DNA of 64,000 bases. Origin: Tetragonia tetragonoides. Taxonomy: Eukaryota > Streptophyta > Magnoliopsida > Caryophyllales > Aizoaceae. The translations under genes were made by a program, and so were the position numbers. Of this stretch, positions 33,699 through 44,260 are shown one piece after another. The stretch's first letter is position 1; every line of letters begins with the position of its first letter. The notes beneath the pieces are model-generated. The model searched no databases. It had not been told where the DNA came from and saw only the letters and a list, made by a program, of their open reading frames with translations. Where the stretch lies: NCBI GenBank assembly GCA_038025085.1, contig CM076147.1, positions 37,300,766 to 37,364,765 on the forward strand, given 5' to 3'.

Positions 33699-36600
33699 GC
33701 ATTTCCGGGAGCAATGAGGCATGCCACCTAAGCGAGAATTTTAAGAGCGCGCCACTCAAGCGAAGATAGTGACAAAAAGTAGTTGGTGTAAAACGTTTAG
33801 CAGTCTTAGATAATGACAAAAAATAACTGGTTAAAACGTTTAGGAGTCTTAGTATCCTTGTTGTTTAGGATTCTTGAGAGGTTAATTTTCGTCAAATATT
33901 CAAAATCATTTATAATATTTTTCATACATCTCAAAAAAATAACAAAAATTACACCATCAGATTTGGATCGAAAAATATTTCGCAATGAGATGCATTTGCA
34001 ATTTGTTTAGAACATACGAGTAAGAGTGTTAAGTTATGCTACCACATCATCAAAGAGCATAGAGTGATGCCACAATTAAAATGAGACGTGCCACCTAAGA
34101 AAAGAGCATAGGACGCGTCACCTAAGCAAACCCAATAAAACCAAAAGTTCATCAAAATTTTCATAAAAGATAGAGTAATAATAACACCCATGCCTTTGGT
34201 GTTCTAGCTCTTACACCAGTGTCCCGTAAAACTCCCTTCCAAACCTACCAAGGACCCGATAACCTACCCCGGGGCCCTCCCATATCCCCTAGGGGTGCCC
34301 CGTGCGATGTGGTGCGAAAAAATCTACCTTCGTTTCGGGGTCTCCCAGAAGATCAGAAAACGTGGACTATATATCGTTTTCGGCTTCCCGAGGGTCGGGT
34401 GACATTTTTGCCCAAACCTCTCCGAGGGGTCTATCATGACCCAAGAGGATCCTCGATGTCCCGTGAGGGACATCCGGATCCCCGAACTTCAATATCAATC
34501 ATGCCTTTGGTGTTCTGGCTCTTACACCTCACACCAATGTCTTGTAAAACACCCTTCCAAGCCTATCAGTCACCGAATAAGCGACCCCGAGGGCCTCCCA
34601 TGTCCCAGAGGGGTATTCCAGATGATGTAGTGCAAAATACCCACCTTCGTTCCTAGGCCTCCCGGAAGCTGAAGAAACGTGGATTATATAGCATTCGTTT
34701 TCGACTTCCCGGGCCCCGGGTTTCATTTTTTCCCAAACTTTTAGGGGTCTATCATGACTCTAGAGGTCTTCGGTGCCCCGGAAGGGACATCCGGATCCCC
34801 GAACTTTTATATCCCCCATGCCTTTTGTGTTTTGGCTCTTACACCAGTGTCCTGTAAAACGCCCTTCCAAGCTAATCAGGGTCCGGATAAGCGACCCCGA
34901 GGGCCTCCCATGTCCCCTAGGGTGTTCCATGCGATGTGGTGTGAAAATATCCACCTTTGTTCCGGGACCTCCCGGAAGCCCAAAACAACGTGGATTATAG
35001 CCTTCGTTTTCGCCTTTACGGGGTCCGGGTGTCATTTTTGCCCAAACTTCTCCGGGGGGTCTATCATGACCCTTGAGAACCCTCGGTGCGACATCCGGAT
35101 CCCGGGACTTCGATATCACCCATGCCTTTGGTGTTTTGGCTCTTACACCAGTTTCCCGTAAAATGCTCTTCCAAGCCTATAGGGACCGGATAAACGACCC
35201 CAAGGGCCTCCCAAGTCCTCTAGGGGTGTTCCGTGCGATGTGGTGCAAAAATATCCACATTCATTCCGGGGCCTCCCTGAAGGCCGAAAAAACTTGGATA
35301 TAGCATTCGTTTTCGGTTTCCCGGGACGACCCTGTCGTTTTTGCCCAAACTTCTCCGGGGGATCTATCATGACCCTAGAGGACCCTCGGTGCCCCTGGAG
35401 GGACATGCGAATCCCCGAACTTTGATATCCCCCATGCCTTTAGTGTTTTGGTTCTTACACCAGTGTCCCGTAAAACGCCCTTCCAAGCCTATGAGGGACC
35501 GATAAGCAATCCCTGAGGGTCTCCCGAGTTCCCTAGGGACATCCGTGCAATGTGGTGTGAAAGTATTCACCTTCGTTCCGGGGACTCCCGGAAACCCAAA
35601 ACACGTGGATTATAGCCTTCGTTTTCGGCTTCCCGGGGGTCGGGTGTCAATTTTGCCCAAACTTCTCCGGGGGGTCTATCATGACCCTAGAGTACCCTCG
35701 GTCACTCGGGAGGGACATCCGGATCTCCGAACTTTGATATCCCCCATGCCTTAGGTGTTGTGGCTCGTACACCAGTGTCCCGTAAAACGCCCTAACAAGC
35801 CTATCAGGGACCGGATAAGCGCCGACGAAGGCCTCCCATGTCCTCTAGGGGTGTTCCGTGCAATGTGCGAAAATATCCACATTCATTCCGGGGCCTCCCG
35901 AGCCCAAAAACTTGGATATAGCATTCGTTTTCAACTTCCCGGACCGCGGGTGTCATTTTTGCCCAAACTTCTCCGGGGGGTCTATCATAACCCTAGAGGA
36001 CCCTCGGTGCCCCGGCAGGGACAGGCTGATCCCCGAAATTGATATCCCCCATGCTTTTGGTGTTTCGGCTCTTACACCAGTGTCCCGTAAAACGCCCTTC
36101 CAAGCCTATGAGGGACCTGATAAGCGACCCTGAGGGTGTCTCATATCCCCTAGAGGTGTTCCGTGCGATGTGGTGTGAAAATATTCACCTTCGTTTCGGG
36201 GCATCTCAGAAGCCCAAAAAACGTGGATTATAGCTTTCGTTTTCGCCTTCTTGGGGCTCGAGTGTCAATTTTGCACAAAGTTCTCCGGTGGGTCTATCAT
36301 GACCCTAGAGTACCCTCGGTGCCTCGGGAGGGACATCCGGATCTCCAAACTTTGATATCCCCCATGCCTTTGGTGTTCTGGCTCGTACGCCCATGTCCCG
36401 TAAAATGCCCTTACAAGGCTATCAAGGACCGGATAAGCGACCGCGAAGGCCTCCATGTCCTCTATGGGTGCTCCGTGCGATGTGGTACAAAAATATCCAC
36501 CTAGGGCCTCCAGGAAGCCCAAAAAACATAGATTATTGCCTTCATTTTCGGCTTCCCAGACCTTTGGTGTCATTTTTGTCGAAACTTTTCCGGGGGTTCT

Positions 36601-39600
36601 ATCATGTTCCTAGAGGACCCTCGGTGCCCCGGGAGGGACATCCGGATCCCCGAACTTTGATATCCCCCATGCCTTTGGTGTTCTGGCTCTTACACAAGTG
36701 TCCCGTAAAACGCCCTTACAAGCCAATTAGGGACCGGATAAGCGACCTCGAGGGCCTCCCATGTCCCCTAGGGGTGTTCCGTGTGATGTGGTGTGAAAAT
36801 ATTCACCTTCGTTCCGAGGCCTTTTGGAACCCGAAAAAAAACGTGAACTTAATAGCCTTCGTTTTCGGCTTCCAAGGGCCCGAGTGTCATTTTTGCCCAA
36901 ACTTGTTCAGGGGGCCTATCATGAATTCATGACCCTAGAGTACCCTCGGTTACCCGGGAGGGACATCCGAATCCATGAACTTCGATATCATCCATGCCTT
37001 TGGTGTTCTGGCTTTTACACCAGTGTCCCGTAAAACGCCCTTCCAAGCCTATCAAGGACTGGATAAGCGACCCCGAGGGCCTTCCATGTCCCCTACGGGT
37101 GGTGTTCCGTGTCGTGGTGCAAAAATATCTTTATTTGTTCCACGGTCTCCCAGAAGCCCAAAAAAACGTGGATTATAGCCTTCGTTTTGGGCTTTCGGGC
37201 CCCAGGTGTCAATTTTGCCCAAACTTCTCCGGGGGATCTATCATGACCCTAGAGGACTCTCGGTGCCCCGGAAGGGACATCCGGATCCCCGAACTTCGGT
37301 ATCACCCATTCATTTGGTGTTTCAGCTCTTACATCAGTATCCTGTAAAACGCCCTTCCAAGCCAATCAGGGTCCGGATAAGCGACCCGGAGGGCCTCCCA
37401 TGTCTCCTAGGCATGTTCTGGAGCCTTCGTTTACAGCTTCCGGGGGCACGGGTATCAGTTTTGCCCAAACTTATTAGGGGGGTCTATCATGGCCCTAGAG
37501 GACTCTCGATGCGTCTGGGAGGGTCATTCGGATCCCCGAACTTCTATATCACCCGTACCTTCGGCGTTCCGGCCCTTACATTGATGTCCCGTAAAATGCC
37601 CTTACATGCCTATGAGGGACCCGATAACGGACCCCGGGGGCCTTTTATGTTCCCTAGGGGTGTCCCGTGCGATGTAGTGCAAAATATCCACCTTCGTTAC
37701 GGGACCTCCCGAAAGCCCAAAAAACGTGTATTGACTTTTTTTTTTTTTGTCAAAAGCTAATACACGGTCAGTAAATGACTATTACCATAACTTGAGGGCA
37801 TCCCTCGCCCCAACACTTTAAAATATTTCCTAAACAAATTAAGAGTCAAGCTGCGGATGAACCTCTCCAAATCCCGCCATGGTGTTGTTTTAGTTTTATT
37901 TACCAGTTAATCACAAAAATATCACCAAAAAAGAAAAAAGAAAAAAGAAAATTATTACAACAAAGTTAGAAGCGAGGCAACCTATCGGAATACATTAAAT
38001 TAAAATTTTTAAAAAAAAAAAAAAGAGCTGAAACATACGGGCATGCACACTAGTTACTAAAAAGTTATGGTCAATTTAGGATTTTAGAGGTCAATCAATG
38101 GGAAATTTGTTGTTTATATAAAGAAGAAGTTTCCCTTAAGTTTCTGAGTTTCAAAAGTTTATGGAGAGGGAAACAGGAAATGTTATCCCATGAGAGTTTC
38201 CGTGCCATCAGAGTTTATAACTGATGAAGAGAACAGTTTTTAGGTCATGTCATTCATTCAGTACTTTACATAATAACAAGGCTGCCAAGCATATTTACAT
38301 TAGAACTTTTGTATTCTGAATCTCCACGGATTTTGGTAGCCAATCTGGGTCAATTACTACAGTAGAAGGATATGTTTTCAATCCCCTTGGAAAGTAATTT
38401 AGGCCATCTATAACGATTGGATTAATGGTCAGACAACTTTTGAACTTGAGCTTGAAGTCTTGAACCCATGATTCTGGTTGGCAAACTGATTTGATACCAA
38501 ACATGTTCTCAAAGGGAGTCCTTTAACTATGTCTATAAACTTACCATCTTGAAACCTTTATAAGATCAACTTACAAAGGTATTAACTAGTAAAATATAAC
38601 AAGCAAATAGTATTGGACATAGGGGGCAGAGGGACAGAGTATCATTGGAGAAGGAAGCTGATCAACACACCTTACTGTAGCGCATGCCAAGAGAGTGGTT
38701 ATAGTAGAGTTCTCCTTTGGAGCGATCAAGGGCCTTTGTATATTCATCTAATGGGAAGCTTCCATGACCCCATTCAGAATCAGTGGAATCTTCTTCTGAA
38801 GAAACGCAAACAAGTTGGATACTTGGTGACAAGAAAGTGCTTTTCTGTAGAAATGGGTGGCCATTTCCATTTTGACTAGTAAGAATCGTCCATGCCTTGG
38901 GTGCAAGTAACTTTGGAGAAAACATAACAAATCCACAATTAACACCACTATCGGAAGACGCTTGAAAACCTGAAGCCACTAAAGACTTGCTCCAGGTAGC
39001 AATGGGAACACGGCCTCGATTGAACAGAAGGTCGAGGTCATCCGTCAGAAACAGCTCATGGATGGGGAAGGGTGAGAAGGGTCTCTCAAGGACCAGGCTA
39101 AAAGATTCAGCTTTCTCCTTGAGCATTTTCCTGATTAAGTAACAACACAGTCAACCAAGGAAAGTATTGAAGGGTTTATCAAAATGGAATTCTTTTATAG
39201 GGATACAAAATTCAAATCTAAAATGCGACAAGGATCTGGAATATATAAGCTAGAGAGTTTGTGAACATTAAATCCACAACACAGACAAGACCGAGTTTAA
39301 CAAACACCACTGATCAGTGATCAGTGATCAGTTATCAGATATAAGGATTGAACAAACTATGCATCCATCCCCTTTTCTTGCTCTGAATAGCAAAAAAAGA
39401 TGGATAATTTATGAAGTAACTTGAGCTATGTGAAAATAGACCAAGAGAATGCTAATTACTCTATATTGTAACCAAAATCTGCAATTGTAACTATTAGCTG
39501 AAAGACCATTTTAAACTAGATGTTCGAGGTGAAATCATAGAAATATTATGTATCATGGTCAAAAATTAATAAATAAGTACTGCAATTATCTTATTCAATA

Positions 39601-41707
39601 TTCACTAGTGAGCCTAGGCCACAGATTATATAGGAATCAAGAGATGCTACGGAGGTTAGGAGTATCGTCCCCAACAATGAGATTGAAGGTATGATGCCAA
39701 CCGGACTTTGTGTCTCCTCTCAAACAGAGAGAGGCCATGTCAGTCAGCCATAAAAGCTATTCAAGCCGAATAAGCAATGCACCATTTTCAATTTGAGAGC
39801 CATAGATTACCATTTTGTCCACTATTTCCAGTGGAGCCAAAAGCTTCTTTACTTTCTGGCTTCGGAATGCAATGGACTAAAGCAAAATGGCTCATAAAAC
39901 TGTCGGCACTTCTTATTCATTGTGAAGTTGCCGATGGTCGACGCACTTCGGATCTCGGGTTAAACGGAAACAGCCTCTCTGTGAGACTCTCACAGGAGTA
40001 AGGCTGCGTTCCCCCCTCACCCTGCCTAGGCGGGAGCCTCTTTGGAGGCACTGGGTTAATGTTAATGTTGAATGTTGAAGATTACCCCAAGGACAAGAAA
40101 TCATAACACGCAGCATAGAGTGAGTGAAGAGTTGGCAAGCTATTGGAGGCTACTTGAGGACAACAAGTGATTAGCCACCTATGCAGTCTTTAGTGGAACA
40201 GTTTCCAATTTCAGGCTGAATTACCTCAAAAACAAAAAAAATTGATGCCCAAGACTAAAGTTTGTAACATGAAACCTGTACAGTCTTTAGTTTTTATGGT
40301 GAAGTTTCACATTGTTACTAGAATTCGTAGAGCAACTTATTGCTTATCTTAATTCCAATCATTCCATAGATTTTTAGATCATACATATGGAAAAGGGTCC
40401 TTGCCTCATTCGCACATTTGTGACCATTTTCCCAACAGTCTATAAGGCATTCACAAAAACACCTAATTGAAATAGAGGTAAAAACTAGCATATGGTTCAC
40501 AAATGAAAATACTCGAAAAAGGTTATCACCTACAATACCAGAGTGGGAAAAGTAAAGAAATATATACTGTGCATCACCAATGTCCTTGATCTCATTAAAT
40601 TGACCACCAGATGTATCACTTGCCTTCTTCAAAGTGTCACCCACCATAACTATCCTTGACTTCTCCGCATTCCCCTACAAGCAACGACTCCAAAATTAAT
40701 TAAATTGGCAATTAAAAGCAGAAAACTTCAAATTAACCAACCATGGGAAGGTAAATCCAATTTTCAAAAGTGTGGAAAAACACATTGGTAAAAGTTATAT
40801 GCTATAATTAAGGGGGTTTAAGCTAAAAATAAGTTCAGGCTCAAACCACCACTGATCTTGAAAGTACACGACATTAGTTTACCAAACATAATAATTTCAT
40901 CTAGTAAAAAGGCAGGGCTTAAACTACCATACAAGGGAAAATATCATATCAGAACACATTAAAGAATTTCATTATTTGGGTTTTCAGTTTATTTGTATGC
41001 ATGGTATCTAAAACCCTATTATTTAGGCGGATTAAGTTCAAGTTCAAAAGTTCAAAGTGATTCAAACCACCATACTATAGTAGTAAATACAGGCCTAAAT
41101 ACCATACAACTACAACCTATAAATACCTTATAGAAATTCACTCTAAAGTGCTTCATGAAATGGGTGTTCAATTCACTATAGATGGTAATATGGTACCCTA
41201 TACTATAATGTACTGTGTTTTTAAAATGCATAATTTCGTAAGTTCCTAAACATTCAAAATATCTGCAAATTTTAAGCTGTTCATCCAAACACAATATTTT
41301 GACAATTTCAATATCACATCTTTACTCCCATAATAAATCAAAAGAAACAAAAAAAAAATTGTAACCACCTAATTTCCATAAATTAAAAACAACTGCATTT
41401 CGAATTTCAATGAGAAAGTAGAAGAGAAATTACTGACCCCTTTTCGGAGAGCGTGGACAAAAACCTTGCCATCAATCGAAAGAGCAAAGCGAATACCCAA
41501 TGGCTTCTCTAATGTGACCATATACTCGTTCAAATTCATCTTGAAAGCCGTTTTATTATCATCTGACATCGCATAAACCCTAGAAATTGACCGATTTAAT
41601 CGAACATTACAATTAACACGCCTTAACTTCAATTCAATGCCTCCATTTGATAAGTTCAATTCACTTCCCCAAAATGAAGATGAGATTGAACGGCTACACA
41701 GAGACAT
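29092..41707 (-). CDS. LSF1: LSF1 (LIKE SEX4 1), chloroplast PDZ-phosphatase-CBM48 protein of starch breakdown
   Basis: Ten exons assemble in phase: 41438-41707, 40568-40674, 38671-39130, 32985-33053, 32774-32895, 32146-32361, 31680-31785, 30934-31046, 30114-30258 and 29092-29211. They give 575 residues (Arabidopsis LSF1 is about 590). Order: transit peptide (1-~50); a PDZ-like region beginning at FKMNLNEYMVTLEKPLGIRF; the dual-specificity phosphatase domain (about 275-430) with the CX5R loop CTTGFDR (Cys375, Arg381); and a CBM48 starch-binding domain with LVGDFTGNWKEPIK and the KYYYKYIVNGQWRHS stretch. The protein ends AFSICPIRLAPK. From the family: LSF1 acts at the starch granule in night-time starch degradation, largely as a scaffold for beta-amylases with little phosphatase activity. 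The ATG at 41707 was chosen because upstream codons lack an ATG. Intron 3 (33054-38670) holds the large satellite. The last intron uses a GC donor. Confidence 0.95.
30112..30114 (-). other. LSF1: Non-canonical GC splice donor of the last LSF1 intron
   Basis: The exon ends CAGCAAAAG, followed by GCAAGTGC. The next exon begins GATGCCAAT after an AG. Reading through gives the conserved QQQK|DANIVKV junction. No GT nearby keeps the frame. GC-AG introns normally need a strong surrounding match, and AAG|GCAAGT is that consensus. Confidence 0.85.
31157..31386 (-). mobile_element. 5'-truncated L1 LINE with perfect 16-bp TSD in an LSF1 intron
   Basis: CAGCTGAAAGAGTAAC occurs at 31157-31172 and 31371-31386. 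The 198-bp insert begins GTTCTTAGATAAAGAGAAAG, the complement of an L1 3' end ending TTTATCTAA, and shares GGACAATGTCCTC with the copy at 11225. It is antisense to the plus strand and so in the same orientation as LSF1. Confidence 0.85.
33601..33694. repeat. Compound microsatellite (TATG)n(TG)n(TA)n(GA)n
   Basis: Four adjoining simple repeats in LSF1 intron 3, ending in about 20 GA units. Confidence 0.95.
34187..37728. repeat. GC-rich satellite, ~311-bp unit, 12 copies, inside LSF1 intron 3
   Basis: The marker ATGCCTTTGGTGTT (with variants) recurs at 34192, 34503, 34820, 35124, 35436, 35748, 36053, 36366, 36671, 36996, 37308 and 37555, giving steps of 304-325 bp (last 247). Each unit also carries CCCGTAAAACGCCCTTCCAA, GGATAAGCGACCCCGAGGGC, GTGCGATGTGGTG, a CCTTCGTTTTCGGCTTCC block and GGGGTCTATCATGACCCTAG. 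The unit length is not a multiple of three and indels differ, so the many short open frames are not one gene. The array is flanked by AT-rich intron and ends in poly(T). I do not recognise the satellite family. Confidence 0.93.
39925..40079 (+). mobile_element. RTE-family 3'-tail copy in LSF1 intron 2
   Basis: ACGGAAACAGCCTCTCTGTG, then AGTAAGGCTGCGTTC, GCCTAGGCGGGAGCC and a GTTAATGTTAATGTTG tail. This is the same order, in sense, as the 3' end of the element at 47754-49086 read on its own strand. The tail is (TTAATG)n rather than (TTG)n, which suggests a separate subfamily or a SINE sharing the tail. Confidence 0.6.
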
Positions 41708-41934
41708 TCTGACTGCGAGTGACAATCGTCGTTTTTTTTATTATTGGCGCTCAAAATTGCTGCAATGGAGAGAGAGAGAGAGAGCAGAGAAGAGAAGTGG
41801 AGAGTGGAGATTCAAGCTGGGGATTTTTTTTTTTTTTTGGTGCAAAGATTCAAGCTGGGGATTGATGATGAATGATGAAGAATTTCATTTTTTTTGGAAA
41901 AATAAAAGCCACAGAGTGTATGGTGCGCTGTTCA

Positions 41935-42306
41935 AAAATATCCGAATCCGAGCATCCGATCCGAAAACTCAAATATCCGAACTGAAATTATCCGAAAAAG
42001 CGGATATTCGAAATTTCGGATATCTTCGGATACCATTTTCCAAAATTTTCGGATATTCAGATATCCGAAAATATTCGAAACTATCCGAATATCCAAAATA
42101 TTTGGCTCATATTTTCAAAATATTAGCCACAAAATAGGATAAAAAATAAAAAATTTAAATTTCGGATAACGAATATCCGAATCCAAAATTTCAGATATCC
42201 GAAAATCGGATATCCAAAATTTCGAATACGGGTTCGAATAATAAAATTTGGTATCCGAAATTTCGGATATCCGATTTTCGAATACCCACAAATAAACACC
42301 CCTAGG
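41935..42306. mobile_element. TATCCGA-rich palindromic repeat, probably a hAT-type MITE
   Basis: Many copies of CGGATATCCGAA-like palindromes lie between a degraded left end (GCTGTTCAAAAATATCCG) and a good right end (AAATAAACACCCCTA). The CACCCCTA terminus is common in plant hAT-derived MITEs. A partial copy with the same right end (ATAAACACCCCTA) lies at 43505-43545. No target duplication was found. It lies just upstream of LSF1. Confidence 0.5.
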
Positions 42307-43106
42307 CTGCCTGTAGGTGAAAGGGCTAACACTTTTTAACATGTGGCGATCTTGGTGGATCCCATGTGCACGTGCATTTTGTGATTTTTTTTGTTGACAT
42401 GTAATTGTCATTTTGTTCATAAAGAAAAGATCTATTTGGCCGCCTAACCCATCAATTTGTTTGCTAAGGCCAACTTAATTGACTATTAGACCAAAAACTT
42501 TCTTATGTGGCGGTTTCGCGGACTCATGTCTTACGTATCACTTTTTCATTCGAAGACAGAATGTATCACTTTTTTATGTATGGTGGTATTGTTTTTTCTT
42601 CACCGGTATCACACCTCATCTATGAAAACTGCCTCAAATGAACTTTTGTGTTCAAAAAGTTGGTGCAAATTTTTTGTTAAAAATGATGAGAAAATCATAG
42701 ATCATTTATATCTAGAAAATCTAATGTCAATAACAGTTTAGAAAAATCTACTTCTTAATCAATGTAAAAAACAATCTAGAAAAATCTACTTATTACATTA
42801 TTTAGAGGATAGAATAGTCCTAATAATTTAGTCTGAGTAACGTAGAGAATTCTACTAAGACAATAGAGACTTCTCCCTCTAAAAAAACAAATATCACTAT
42901 CATAAATCATCACTCTATAAAATCTCATTAGCACAAGCTTGTATAGTCATAGAATCGCAAATCAATATAACCCAAAGGAATTCACCTAATGTATGTCTCT
43001 CTCACTTGTACGATTCCATTTAGCTATTGAGCCAACAATCTAAACTTTGCACCTAAAACTAATAATTGTATTAGAGCCACTTAATTACAAAATCTCTACA
43101 CCATGA
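42307..43106. other. LSF1-COX10 divergent spacer, plain part
   Basis: AT-rich. I see no gene, array or element end in this stretch. Confidence 0.4.
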
Positions 43107-43452
43107 GGGTGTGTTTTTTTCCACTTATTAGACCATACTCAATTAGAGGAAATTAGTGGCAAAACCTTAACCAATCAGCGTGAATTAATGGCAAGACCTT
43201 ACTAAATCAGTGTGAATTAGTGGCAATACCTTACCGAATCAGTGGCAGGACCCACATTTCTACTCACAGAATCAGTGGCGGGACTTTACTGGATCAGTGA
43301 GTATGAGTGGCAAGACCTTACCAAATCAGTGGCAGGACCTTATCGAATCAGTGAAAATCAGTGACAACACCTTATCGAATCACTGGAAATCAGTGGCAAG
43401 ACCTTACTCAATCACTAAGAATCAGTAGAAATAAGTGTAAGAAAACACACCC
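43107..43452. mobile_element. Short TIR element with internal ~22-bp tandem repeats
   Basis: The ends GGGTGTGTTTTTTTCCACTT and the complement GGGTGTGTTTTCTTACACTT are inverted. Between them, a unit of the form CAGTGGCAAGACCTTACCGAAT is repeated about a dozen times with variation. The flanking trinucleotides TGA and TTA could be a decayed TTA/TAA duplication of a PIF/Harbinger (Tourist) MITE, but this is weak. Confidence 0.6.
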
Positions 43453-43612
43453 TTAACCCATTCCAAATGCTCCATTCTAAATACCTTCAATGAAATTTAC
43501 CATATTGAATTTCGGATATCCGATTACTCCGTATAAACACCCCTAATAAAAGTATTTGTTAGTAGAAAAAAGATTACCCTATGAAGCAGTTTACGAGCTT
43601 ACGTACGTCAGT

Positions 43613-44043
43613 AGAGGTGGCCACTGGGCCGGCTTGGCCCAAGCCCGCATGGACCGGCCTGGGTGTGGGCCAAACTAGTGCCGAGGTGATTGAAGGCCCA
43701 GGCCCGTCACTACTTAGGCCCACGAACTACCAGTGCGGGCTCGGTCTTGTCACAAAAAAAGCCCGGGTACAGCTTTCTCCTTCCTTTTTCCCCAAATCCA
43801 TTATCTCTCATTCCTCCTTCCCAAAATACATCCCCAAATCCCCAACAATGACAGCAACTTCCCAATCCCCATTATCTCTCATTCCTCCTCCCCAAAATAT
43901 ATCACCATGGGCCAAAGTTGATTAAAACCCCGTTAGGCCCGGGTGGACGGCCCGACACGGACCGGTACCTATCAATGCAGGTCAGTGCCTAATTACAAAG
44001 AAGCCCGGCCTACGAACGGAATAGACCGGCCCGTGGCCACCTC
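43613..44043. mobile_element. GC-rich TIR element next to COX10
   Basis: The left end GAGGTGGCCACTGGGCCGG and the right end (complement GAGGTGGCCACGGGCCGG) are inverted. CGTACGT lies within a few bases of each end, suggesting a target duplication with ragged borders. The interior has many GGCCCG/CGGGCC words and a duplicated block around ATTATCTCTCATTCCTCCT (about 43800 and 43873). It is non-coding. The right end is about 220 bp from the COX10 start codon, so it may overlap the promoter. Confidence 0.6.
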
Positions 44044-44260
44044 CGCGTACGTGCAACCTTCCCAGTCGTTTTGTATTTTCAACCGCATAATCATCCGGTT
44101 CACTTCAGTGTTTCCCGGTTGTAAGTGCTGCGGGTCGAGTGTTGTGTTGTGTTGTGTTGACATCAGAGTTCTTCTTCCTCTCTCTCTCTCTCTGTCTCCT
44201 CTGAAAATCAGCCGAGTCCCAGAAACCTCCATCACCCACACCCTCTGGAGACCTCCAACC

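Noticed and set aside
34219..37760. Many overlapping 60-184-residue open frames with similar proteins, suggesting a tandem gene family
   Set aside because: The repeat unit is about 311 bp, not a multiple of three, and frames shift between units in both orientations. The similarity comes from the satellite itself.
43581..43925. 114-residue open frame upstream of COX10
   Set aside because: It lies inside the GC-rich TIR element and spans its duplicated block.
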